From Periconia sp. R9002 (lineage: Eukaryota > Ascomycota > Dothideomycetes > Pleosporales > Periconiaceae): a stretch of DNA of 64,000 nt. The DNA is taken from NCBI GenBank assembly GCA_023627715.1, contig JAMAHW010000079.1, positions 124,001-188,000 on the forward strand. The letters are read 5' to 3'. The notes beneath the pieces were generated by a model. It searched no databases. It was not told the DNA's origin and saw only the letters and a program-made list of their open reading frames with translations. Positions 44,777 to 55,935 of this stretch are shown here, piece after piece. The translations under genes were made by a program, and so were the position numbers. The stretch's first letter is position 1; every line of letters begins with the position of its first letter.

Positions 44777-47355
44777 ATGGAAGAGTCTCCTCGAGCCTCC
44801 AAACGAAGAAAGCTTGACACTGCCAGTCCTGCACCCCCAACCACCTCCGCAAAGCCATCTACCGCGCGAAAGTCGAACAGACTTGCAAACAAGCCCACTG
44901 TGCGCCATACAATTGCGAACGATGATAATGACGGAAGCGAAAACGAGAGCGTAGGAGCTATTGCTGTACCTACTGGGAAGAGAGTGGCCAGGAAACCGAG
45001 TCGCGCTGCCATTCCCCAAAAGGAGCCCGAAAATCCTGACATATGGGACGATATTGAAGCTGCTTCAGGCGAGGGATGCGTTGCGTCTACCCTTATCAGA
45101 TCCACACCTGCCGCGAAGACGAAAACACCGGCTAGGAAACCAATTCGGAACGGAGCCAAAGCGAGCAGGAGCCATGAGTCGGATGAGTTGCACGTTACAG
45201 CACCAACTCCACGGTCGACCAAAAAGTCCAACACGACGAGGCAGAACAACTCAAAGCCGCGCTCAACAAAGCGGGTCGCGAATGGCTCCACGGAAGATGT
45301 TGAGGTAGAAGCTGATACTTCGGATGAATTGGGACAGGGTACACCTGCTGGCAAGCGTACTACGACCAACGCTCGCAAGGCAGCTTCTATTCGCAAATTG
45401 AAGAATACCGATCAATCTCAGACCTCCACTACACCGAGTAAGGCGGCTTCATCCAAGAAGCCTGCAAAAAGATCGGCGGCGTCCAGGGTAACGAACGGGG
45501 GTTCCGGAGTTACACCCGCAAAATCTGGCCGTCGAAAACTGCCACGGCCTCAAGAAAATGGCGCAATATCACAGAATGAGCACGAGATAGTGTTTGCTCT
45601 ACAGGAAAGTCCTCCAGCAGTTAAAAACAGTGCAAGGAGGAAGTTGAATCGAGCTAATCACACGAGCAACGAGCACGCCGAGATAATTGTTGATGCTGAA
45701 GAGAATTCCGAGTCGGACATTCAAGAGGATAATGGAGACGTCATGAGCGTCGATGGCAATAGCATTGCTGGAAGCACACTCGATCCAACTGAGCCCAGTC
45801 CATTCAATAAGCCCAGCCCCGCGCAAAAACTCGATCTTGTTACTCCGAAATTGGCCTTTCACTTGGAAGCTGGACGCGAGCTAGATCTTTTAAAGACCAT
45901 AGTGCTTGAGCGCATTGCAAGCAAACGTCCGGCTCCACTCATCAACCTTGATGAAGAATACTCATCTGTCTACCAGATCATCCACCAGACCATAACAGCT
46001 GGCGAGGGCAATTCTATGCTTGTTATTGGAGCTCGTGGAAGTGGAAAAACATCTCTCGTCAACAAAGCACTCGCTGAAGTGCATAAAGAGAACCGCGAGG
46101 ATTATCATGTGGTACGACTGAATGGCTTTATCCACACCGATGACAAGATCGCCCTACGCGAAATCTGGCGCCAGCTGGGTAAGGAAATGGAGCTGGATGA
46201 AGAGGGAGGCGGTGTGGGTAAGAGTTACGCCGATGCTTTGACAACTCTTTTGGCGCTGTTGTCCCATCCTTCGGAACAAACTGGCGAAGAAACCGACCAC
46301 ACGGCCAGAGCAGTAATATTCGTCATGGACGAATTTGACTTGTTCGCGCAGCATGCACGGCAAACGCTGCTTTATAACTTGTTCGATATAGCTCAATCAC
46401 GCAAGGCTCCAATCGCTGTTCTCGGGTTGACAACACGCATCGATGTCGCTAACAGCCTTGAAAAACGTGTCAAGAGTCGCTTCAGCCATCGATATGTCCA
46501 TCTTTCGCTAGCTAAGACCTTCAGCGCGTTCCAAGACATGTGCAAAGCGAACCTGCTCATTCACGCAGATCAACTCAGCATCGCAGAACGAGCCATTCTA
46601 GAACCAAGCGTCAACTCGCCGGCCAAGAAACAAAAGAAAGAGAGCAAGGCCAATCTGCTCGCGGACTGGAACAAAAATATCAATGTAAGTATTCATCCTA
46701 CTCCAACCCTGCCAACTCTCTATAATTTCCCTTCCCACCTACCAATTCAACTTGAGCCCAACGTCATACAACCCTACTAAACAACCCCCCACAGACCCTC
46801 TTCACCAACAAATCCTTCCTTACAACCCACCTCTCACCAATCTACCACCTCACAAAATCCATCCCAGAAGTCCTAACCACCTTCCTCCACCCAACCGCTA
46901 CCCTCTCCCCTTCCACCTCCACGTTCGAACCCCCTTCTACAATCTCCCTCCCCCCAACCTCAAAACTACCCCTCATTCCACACCTCTCCACCCTCGCCCT
47001 CTCTCTCCTCATCGCTGCAGCACGTCTGGACATCATCCACGACTCCGACACGTGCAACTTCAACATGGCATACGACGAGTACGTCTCCCTCGCCAGCAAA
47101 GCGCGGATCCAGAACGGCGTTGGCGGGGTTAGCGTTGGTGGGAGCATGAGTAAAGTCTGGGGCAAGGAAGTTGCGAGACGGGAATGGGAGGGATTGGTGG
47201 AGTTGGGGTTCATGATTCCGGTTTTGCTGGGGGCGGTTGGTGGGTTTGGCATGGTAAGGGTGGATGTCGCGCTTGAGGAGATTGGTGGGGTGTTGAGGGG
47301 TGGGGCTGGTAAGGGCGTGGAGAAGGGTTTGGAGAGGTGGTGTCGACAGATTTAA
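44777..47355 (+). CDS. ORC4: Origin recognition complex subunit 4
   Basis: Two exons (44777-46684, 46795-47355) give 822 residues. Residues 1-350 are basic and probably disordered, with many Lys/Arg/Thr/Ser-Pro stretches and no clear fold. The AAA+ core follows: VTPKLAFHLEAGRELDLLKTIVLERI, Walker A GARGSGKTS (418-426), Walker B IFVMDEFDLFA (514-524) and VLGLTTRIDVANSLEKRVKSRFSHR (sensor and Arg finger region). The second exon carries the winged-helix end (AARLDI, FNMAYDEY, FGMVRVDVALEEI). It should work in the nucleus as part of ORC to load the MCM helicase. The start at 44777 is favoured over 44687 because MEESPRASKRRK begins like other subunits; the choice is not certain. Confidence 0.92.
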
Positions 47356-47682
47356 GTGTGTGGCGCCTCGGCATATTTGTTATGATATTATTGCATTGTT
47401 CAGGTAGGGAAGGGGTGTGTTGCATATAGAGCAGCTGGCGTCACTGCTACTTATTTAGCTCCATGTCGACATTTTTTTTGTATTAATACAAACTCATCAT
47501 TATCATCTTCTATGTTTTTGAAATGAGTGGAAGGTGTGCTTTATCATATATACAACTAATTTGCATAGAGACAACAAAGAAACAACCTCCCTTCTTATCC
47601 AGCAAAACCTAAACGGCTCTGCCAGACAAAACAACTTCACCCTTCATTCCCCATCCCCCGAACAAGCGACCTAACCAACAAC
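47356..47682. other. Convergent 3' intergenic region
   Basis: A 327-bp spacer between the ORC4 and esterase stops, with a poly-T tract at 47473-47480 that may serve 3' processing. No gene. Confidence 0.5.
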
Positions 47683-48864
47683 CTAACCCCAGTACTTAGC
47701 CCACCCACTAACCCCCTTGACCACCTCTACAAACTCTCTCGCAATAACCCGATCGACTTGCTCACTCGGATGCAACTCATCATACCACATATAACTATCC
47801 GGGCTCGGGCTCGTCTCGCACGTCTGGCCCTGGCAATGCTTGATAAAACCCGTAACATTCGCCTTCTCAGTCCCATTCAGATACCCCTCAGGATGCGTCC
47901 ATATATCCGTCATCAATCCATTAACGTCAAAGTTCGCAATCTTAGCCCCGGGATACGTATCCGCGATCAGGAGCTCAAAGGGCGTGCGGTACGCGTAGAG
48001 AGCGTTGAGGGTGGCGACGGATTCCCACATGCGGTAGCTGATTTCGGTCTTGTTGGGACCCTTGTTAGGATAGAAGGTACTGTTTTGGACGCCGTGGTTT
48101 TCCGGTGTCGCGTATTGGGGTGCGAGTTGGAGGGGAGCGAGGTTCAAGAGGACGAAGTAGCGAGCGCCGTTGGCGTAGAGGGCCTTGACGACGTCGTAGA
48201 CGCACGAGAGGTAGTCGGGGAGGGTTTTGCCGGGGAGTTGGGAGTCGGTGAGGAAGGCGTCGTTGCCGATGTCGTTGGTGCCGATCCAGATTGCGTAGAC
48301 GGTTTCGGGGGGTGTGCCGGTGAAGAAGGATGTGCCGTTCGGGGTCGTGTATTTGGAGTCGGCGAGGAAGGCTGGGAGTTCGTAGCCTAGGATGTCCGGG
48401 AAGGGGGCTTTGATCGAGGAGAAGTACCGCGGCGTGATTTGGTTGGAGCACACGGCGCCGCTGACGGCGTAGTTGTAGAGGTTGAGGTTGGAGTAGATGG
48501 AGGCGTAACGGGCCCAGATACGCCCGCCTGTTGAGGCACTGTAGCTCTGAGGGTGATGTTAGTTGCTATGCATGCGAGATATGAGGGGTGGAATGGTGTT
48601 TCCGCCGTCAATGAATGTTCGTGTTATGTGATGGGTTTCGGAAGTGGAACGTACTACACCAGCTTCCCAGCCAGTTGGAGGTGCCGATCCATTGTGGTTA
48701 ATGAAGTAGCCCAGGCGATTCTCGTCTGTGTAGCTGTCTCCGAATGTGACCAATGTGCTGAAGTTTTTCTGTTGCCACCCGTTGGAAGAATTGGAAGGAA
48801 GGGCATATTGTCCAAAGGCTAGGCCTAGGTTTAGAGATAACGCGGAGATTATAGAGGACCGCAT
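47683..48864 (-). CDS. Secreted GDSL esterase, CE16-like
   Basis: Two exons on the minus strand (48864-48655, 48546-47683) give 357 residues. A signal peptide (about 1-18) precedes TFGDSYTDENRLGYF, the GDSL block with the catalytic Ser. Further SGNH blocks are IWIGTNDIGN (Gly and Asn of the oxyanion hole) and WYDELHPSEQVDRVIA with the catalytic Asp and His. The first exon ends just after GWEAG and the second starts SYSASTGGRIWARY, restoring the family order. CE16 enzymes remove acetyl groups from xylo- and other oligosaccharides, so the product is probably a secreted acetylesterase; lipase activity is possible. Several Asn-x-Ser/Thr sites suggest glycosylation. Confidence 0.9.
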
Positions 48865-50826
48865 GATGATTGTTTATGCAACTCCTCCACTGTATGTTGT
48901 AGACACAAAGTTAATGCAACTGTGGGGGTGAAGACAACGCGGAGAGATGTGAATTCATAAAAAAAGCCAATGGTCACAAATCTCCACACGAATAGGGTTG
49001 ACGGCACATGGTGACATAAGTACGTCCTATAAACACAACGGTACCGTCATCGGTTCTCCGCCACACATTACTTCCCCTAACCCGAAACCCACTGCGAATG
49101 TTGAATTCCGGGGAAAGAGAGGGGTCAAGCATCGTCACCGGGTTTTTTCGTGCATATAGACATCGCCGGGTCTCGTAATTGACGCAATCTAGTCCGGGGT
49201 GGGCAGCGCATCAGGCTAAAATGACACGCTTTTGACGATTTCTAGAATCTTTTTGGCTTCGAACAGGAAAAATGATAACTAGACCCGGTTGAATAGCCAC
49301 AAGCTCGCTAGGTACGTTTCTCTGGCCGATTTTTTTGCTCTTTCATGGTGAAAACCGAGAATCTCCGCGATATTGCCATAATCGTTGCAGCTATACCACT
49401 ACCTCTGCATATGCATCGCGATAATAAGTAGGGTGCACTAAGCCATTACTGCGGGAGGTTTTCCAATAATTCCAAGCCTTTGCCGAACACCTTTTTATTC
49501 TAGTGTCGTATGGTATGCTTTACACTTCTAATGGGAAAGTAGATGTCCATGCTGCGGCAATTGATCGGGACGCGGAAGAGTACGAGGCCTACGCCCCAAG
49601 GGAAGATCATTGTATGGGAATTCAAGCCGATACGTGCAAGGCATTGAATAATAAAGACCTCGGTCGGATAGGCAGGTGTATCCACATCTAGGTAAAGACC
49701 CTTGTCAAGGGTGCGCTTAATGAATTGGGGCAGGTGGAGTGTGCGCTCACGTGGATATTGTCGCATGCGGTTGCGAGCCTATTCCCGTTTCCCCGCTGCA
49801 CGTTCAACATCTCTTTCTGTCCAGCGGGTTGTCGGGTAGTGGGGATTTTAGGGTCTGGTCTTGGTCGATTTGATGCCGTTTAATATTCCTCGAGGCGTGC
49901 TTTGGCATGCTTGTCTAGCGGTTGCGAGACATGGGATGATATGAGATAGCATATCCCAAGATTGATGGAAATGCTGCCATCCGCATTGCGTGTACCAAAC
50001 ATGCCGTAGCCGCTACAGTTCACCAAGAGCAGGTATCGATCCGATCGAGATCGTCTTGAGGCGGGCGGGAGTTGTAAGCTACCCGAAACGCAGAGGAGGA
50101 AAGATGGCATTAAAGACGCCACTGTCCTCACGAGCCCGGGCTCGGTTCCACTCTGTCGGTTTCCAGGCTGGAAAATCGCTGTCAGGAGGTTTGGGTGCCA
50201 ACCAAACTTTGGTTTAGCGGTGGATGCTCTTCCCTGTGCACTCTTGCACTCGCTTTGGTGCGGCGATACGTTCCAGCGTGCCAGTTCAGCTGTTAATGGG
50301 CCCGACCGTCTTGGGCTAGTGACCAAAATCATGGACCATGATACACCCTTTGCTTCCTTCTTCCCTTCTCTTCCTCTCTCTTCACTGACGACCTGCCGCT
50401 CTGTATTTGCAGCTCCCCTCAGATGCGTGCTCTTTCAGTATCTGCTGCGCCGTGCGGTCGGGCCGACTCTGCCCTAACTCTAATGCAAAACACTCTTCTA
50501 GCTCACGATGATGCTCATGGTGCATATTTGGAGTGGATCTGATGTCACTTTCAAAAGAAAAATTGTTGTTGTTTGGAGTGGTGAAGTGTAGAAGGGTGCA
50601 GTTTCGGTGACGACTGGAAGACGAGATAAGAATGGGTTGAGGCAAGTGCGACGGCGGCGGTACCTTCTCCTGGTTCTGACTGGCCTTACCTAATGCTCCT
50701 TCCCATTCATGTTCACAATACCCAGGGTTATCGGAGCTTCACCTTCTCAAGAACACAAATAATTCATTATGCTACAGGCTACTAGATGCCCACAAAATAG
50801 AGCACGACTTCCTAGGAAAGCTAATC
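48865..50826. other. Gene-poor stretch
   Basis: About 2 kb between the esterase start and the methyltransferase stop. The longest frames (49880-50332 minus and 49500-49766 minus) have no family resemblance and do not join convincingly. I call no gene. Confidence 0.45.
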
Positions 50827-52080
50827 CTAGCGACGACCATACGCGTAATACCTGTGCGGTAAGTCAATCAACCAAGTGGAAACAATGCGAGCTTGAACAA
50901 TTACTCACACTGGCATGTACAGCTTCAGTCTTGGGTCCTGCAACTCCCTTTTTGCAGCATCTGTGAGTGCCTCGACCTGTTCCGCTGTCCAACCGAGCTT
51001 TTCCGTGAACGGCCAGATGGCGAGAGACGTCAAGAGAGCGCCTACCATACCAACCATGTCCCTCCCGATACTAGCCCTCGTTGGATCTGCAGATTGGTCA
51101 GGCTCTGCCAGCTGAGCAAGGAAACGTCGTCGTCAATGTTTTTTGCCCTCGGACCACAGCTCGTTCCAACTCGAATGAGTTCTGCACCCAAATGCATCGA
51201 GTCTGTCTCAAGACAAACAGAAGGAGAATAATCACTCACCTGAAGGCCATTCCCCTATTGGCACAGAAACTCTTGTCCCGTAGACGTTCCGCAATCCAGC
51301 TTCCGTCATCAGAGACTTCAACCTCTGTCCGATACGTGGACTACGATTGCATCTTTCCATGGCATCTACGTAATTATTCCACCATTGTGTTAAAGCGGAC
51401 CGATCCGATAAAAGTCCACTATCAGACTGAATGTTGGGATAATACTCCATCATTTGCAGCCATCCACCTGGCTTCAAAAGCCTTCTCATATCTTGGACAT
51501 AGGATTCCCATCTGCGGCTTTTGATCCCCTGAGCCACGAACCGAGAATGGATCAGGTCGTATGCATTTCTTTCAAAGAGACCTGCGTCATTGAGTCTGTC
51601 ATTGAGATTGTACCCCGATAACTCGAGATTTTCAGGCTGTTCTGGAAGGTTTTCGGTGAAGATATCAATACCGAGCACCTGGATGCATGAGCAAATACAC
51701 CAAAATTCCAAACCGTCTGAACAAGAATGTGTGTGGAGGCTTAAGTACCTCACAGTCTTCGTACTCTTCCGCAACCTGAACTACCCAGTGTCCTCGCCCA
51801 TAACCACATTCTAGGACTTTCTGGGGATATTCAATGGGCGCAAGAAAAAGTTTGTCTTCAAAAAACCGGAGTAGAATGTCGTGTTGTGTTTCCAGTCGAT
51901 TCTCCTCGTCCTTCGTATTATAAGCGCCTTAGCTGAGAATGCCTCAAGCAGGCTACCAAGCAGCGGCAACATCCCGGGACTCACCTCATCTACAGGCACA
52001 CAATAAATTCGCCTATCGACGGAATATTTCTGGAAATAACGCTCGTGGATGTATACCTTCAGGTCTTCTTCCGAGACCAT
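50827..52080 (-). CDS. Class I SAM-dependent methyltransferase
   Basis: Five exons on the minus strand (52080-51985, 51910-51749, 51678-51240, 51104-50909, 50851-50827) give 305 residues. The SAM-binding motif I is KVLECGYGRGHWVVQVAE (63-80), then VLGIDIF with an acidic residue at the end of beta-2, NAYDLIHSRF, LLKPGGWLQMMEY and, near the C-terminus, AIWPFTEKLGWTAEQVEAL and LYMPVYYAYGRR. These phrases match the large fungal group of LaeA-like/UMTA methyltransferases, involved in secondary metabolism or its control. The last exon is only 25 bases but completes the usual YAYGRR ending. Met at 52107 is an alternative start. No biosynthetic partner gene lies nearby. Confidence 0.87.
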
Positions 52081-55000
52081 TTTAACGTGGCAGGGGCGGA
52101 TGCGCACCGTTGCAGTGCGTCTGGTTGAAGCGGGCGTGAAGACGCGTTGTCGCTAGCCTTGCGTTTGCGTTCAAGATGTGTAAGGAAAAGTCCTCCTTTT
52201 ATCTAACTGCATTAAGCTTCGGATGGCAAAGATGGTGCACCTGGGTTTTACTTTCAAAGGGCAGAGGCGGTTCGTTCAGCTGGAGTATGGCGCAAAACTC
52301 CAATGAAGTGAGGGCGGTAAAAGAGCATGCTGGGAACTATACCAACTTGAAAAAAGGGCAGGGCGTCACCTGGCGTCCATTGCAGGGAGTTTCAAGACTT
52401 TTCCAGAAACGTATCAACGATGCCTGGGTAGAGGACTCCTTGCTGTGTCACCGTGGAGGGGCTAGGGTCGTGATCGAAGTGGCCACTTTCGGCCGCTATG
52501 AAATAATGGGTGCAGCGCGGCTCAGGCCAACCTGAAGAGCAGAGCCACACAAGCCTACCCGGATGAAAATAACCGATCACTACCCAAATGGCACAAACAT
52601 GGAGCACGTCGATTTGAATTTGATTCTTCCGTACGCTTTGGACCATGATCGGATGCAATCATGCAGAGCGGGCATATGCATTGAAGTGTTGGAGATCATC
52701 TATGACTCCGTTGATTATGAAAACACTAGCTTAGGGAAGAATCCTGCGCTGCCCGGTGAAGCCATGGCGCCACATGTTGTCCCGAGGGTAATTCTAGGTA
52801 TGATTATCAGAGCGGATGCGGCGGCGCCCTGCAGGTATCTGGCTGCCGAGCCCTTCATGACGAACTCCTCGCATTGTTATCGACGAGGACTGTCTCCTGC
52901 TGCTAACAGTACTCCACCCATGTATGGCGGTTAATTTTTTTTCTTTCTTTTTTTTCTCGAAACGTGCGGCACCTAGCTCCACCGTATTCGGAGGCCATGT
53001 GGCAGTCATCATGTATCCCACACAGTCGATCTTACATACCACACACAATACCGCTGACATGGACTTGGGTTCACGGGCACTAGTAACTACTGGGTAATTT
53101 CATGCTTTCAAGAGCGCCACCCCCGAGCACCGAATACGGGTACAGAGAGCGTCTGTCGAGTAGGCGAGCGGTGAGGAAGACATCGATACTTCAACGGTTT
53201 AGCCAGAGTATCAGGAGGACCTATCATGCAGCAGAGTGTCATTGGAAAGCAGAGCTGGCCACAATATAACAGAACAGCACTCCGTGTTTTGATTCGCAGG
53301 GTGGAGACAACGGTCAGATGGTCAGAACGATGTTTACACGCTGGTGGGGCCCTCTGAGCGCGGGCGGACAATCCTGCTGGCGCACTACCGATTGAGACTA
53401 GCAGGACAGCGACATCACAATGGAAAAAAAGAAAAGTGGCCAGCGGTATGCGTTGTCGACTCAATCCCTGCCATTTCCGGACATATCTTCGACTCTTGAT
53501 GCCCAAAAATGCGGTCTGCGATGCAAGTTCAGGGCGGAGGACATCTTCCAATGAGCTTTCCAACGACCGTCTCCACTAGAGCTTGCGTTTGGACTATGTA
53601 CGGGGAGCATGTTGGATATAATACCAGCATTTGACAGCACTGTCCAGGACCCTTCGGATGAGATATCTTTAGGGTTCTGTTTCAAAGGGATAACGCTACA
53701 TCTCAGTCTGACTTCTTTGACTGCATATTATCTCACTATAGTGAAGCCCGAGGTTGCCAGCTCAACGGCTGAGTTATTTTCCCATCCAGTTAGCTCAAGG
53801 AAAGTGCTGCCCAGGCGACTATCCCAAACCGTGGAAAGCGACGGTGCAATCTATTTCCGCGTACAATCATTACGCGAAGAGGGATCCTTATAGCAGCATC
53901 GCGTGCTGTATATGACGAGAATTGGGGCATTGGAAGGGGAGGAGCAGCTGTGCGGTGATGCGAAGAAAAGTAAAGCCTAGACGCAACGCATTATGTTGGT
54001 GTTGGAATTGGAGAGCTTACTGTAGCGATAGAAAGAGCTCGCAGTACATACATGTACATGTACATGCCCCTGACTGCTCACGTTATCCCGGACTCGCAGG
54101 GGGTCGATGTACTCAAACAAGGATCAGACATGAACACGCACGACATCACCCACCCCTCATCCAGCTTTCAGTGCAAGCTACAAACCAACAGCTTGCCAAC
54201 AGCTCTGCCGACATCGTTTATCCTGCGAAAAGTAGCGGATATCATGGGCACCAATTCGCTCGGGATCGGCTTTTCTCTCGTCTCGAAGGCAAAGTCACGC
54301 TCATGAACTTCCCTAGGTTCGCTAAACTAATGTCTCTCCATATTAGCAAGCAAAGCCATACTACTACAATGAATACCTCGTACGGACACCGCTCTCTACT
54401 GCGTCTGATCTCAACGATGCACTCTCCATGCGAGCAAAAAAAAAGTTGAAACGAAGTACGTGATAAAAGAGACCAACATGCGGTGGCCCTAGGTAACTCG
54501 GTCATGCCATTATGGGGACAAAGAGGGGTTGAATCCATTGGAAAATCTTTTCCCAGCACGTCAGACCTTAACCGCTCTCCTCCGTCGGTGGGCGTCGGTT
54601 ACACCAACATCCCAGATGGATTTGATTTTGCCTCTCCCCGAGCGCGCGGCACGTCACCCGCCGGCGCGGTACTTGCTAAAGTGCGAAAAAGCGAGTACTG
54701 CCATCATCGTGCAGAAAGATAAAGGTAATGGTAACTGGAATTGCCACATGGATGATGGGTGAAGATTGCAGGATCCGCGATCTTCACCTGTCCATGAGGT
54801 GCATAGTTGAATATTTCAAATGTTGAGTCGATGAAGCACTGCAGGCCACACCTCAAAACAAGACGGGATGACAATTCACGTACAAAAATGATGCGTCACG
54901 GTCAATGGGGGATTTGGAAGATACTCGACAAAAAAATATGCAGTATTTCAGTATCTGGTACCTCGACATGGGTCAAAAGATAGAACGCCTGTTACCTCGA

Positions 55001-55224
55001 CTCAAGTGCTCCAATGGATGGTCACGTGGTTTGATCGCTGACTAATTCCGAACAGTGCATCGCATCGCTCATTGGTGCAGGTAGGTACAACAACATTGAA
55101 CAATCAAGGACGTACTTGGTACATACGTATCAGACGACTGTTGTGGAAATAAGCACGGCAGAAGACGATCAGCTAGGTACAGTTCAAGAAGAGCGTGTCC
55201 GCACATCTGTACATTTGAGATGTA

Positions 55225-55230
55225 CCGAGG
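55225..55230 (+). promoter_or_regulatory. Possible FarA/FarB site (CCGAGG)
   Basis: The hexamer CCGAGG, about 710 bp before the MFE-2 start. In Aspergillus the motif CCTCGG and its complement mark fatty-acid-induced genes bound by FarA/FarB. A hexamer is expected by chance about every 2 kb on both strands, so support is weak. Confidence 0.3.
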
Positions 55231-55630
55231 TCCCCACATTGGCTTTCTCCCCACCGGATTCGCTCGCTGGCGGTAGAATTGATATAAACAGTGCCCGTCG
55301 GGCTAATTACCCGTTTCGCTATTAGGTGACTTACCGGAAGCTTGTGAAGTGGAATGGGATGGAATTGAGCATGTTCATGTTGAAGAATTGATGTGGGGGA
55401 TTGACTACCTATGTCAACTTGACCAACCCCGGATTCCACATGCTGTCATATGATGACGCGCTAAATGGACTTTGGACGCTCCAACATGTGAAAACGTACC
55501 TGCGACGCCAGACAGTGTGGAGAATGGCCTGGGGTAAAACCGTTTTGAAAGAAGCGTACCGATAGGCTGGAAGAACATGACAAAGCCGTTTCGGCCGTAT
55601 CTACAAGTCTCGTGAGCACCATAGCTTCAA

Positions 55631-55636
55631 CCTCGG
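55631..55636 (+). promoter_or_regulatory. Possible FarA/FarB site (CCTCGG)
   Basis: CCTCGG about 305 bp before the MFE-2 start codon, in the usual distance range for induction sites of peroxisomal beta-oxidation genes. The match is exact but short. Confidence 0.4.
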
Positions 55637-55935
55637 CAGTCGTCGCTTGCTGAGGCTCGGCTCTTTCAGAAGCTCTCAAAGGTTGATTTGCCTTTACATA
55701 TTCATCATTCCCCTCAGTTTCCTGACTGATCACCTCTCCCCGTATTCCTACTCTCCTATCTCGACTTGCAATTCCCTTCCATCTCCCGTCTTATCCGTAT
55801 ACCCATCCGCATCTATACGCTTTCGTTTCGAGGACGAGGGCTGCTGCAGAGACCCCCCGCGCCCGCCTAAGAGAGCTGTTCGGAGGTCCTGTACTCTGTT
55901 GATTCTTTTCCTGCATAACACACACCCTTCACATC

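Larger units (their letters stand above)
52081..55935. other. Long gene-poor stretch
   Basis: About 3.9 kb with many short frames on both strands and none with domain, signal peptide or splice support (for example 52176-52535, 53922-54449). The last 400 bases hold a pyrimidine-rich promoter and leader for the MFE-2 gene. A short TACATG repeat occurs at 54046-54066. The stretch may contain an unrecognised RNA gene or decayed sequence. Confidence 0.45.

Noticed and set aside
49500..50332. Two minus-strand frames that might be exons of one gene
   Set aside because: No family resemblance, no convincing splice pair keeps the frame, and both contain few conserved-looking blocks.
54046..54066. TACATG short repeat considered as an operator
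   Set aside because: Simple repeat without a nearby start codon or partner site.
52176..54449. Several frames of 75-175 codons in the gene-poor stretch
   Set aside because: None has a signal peptide, domain motif or supporting introns; frames overlap on both strands.
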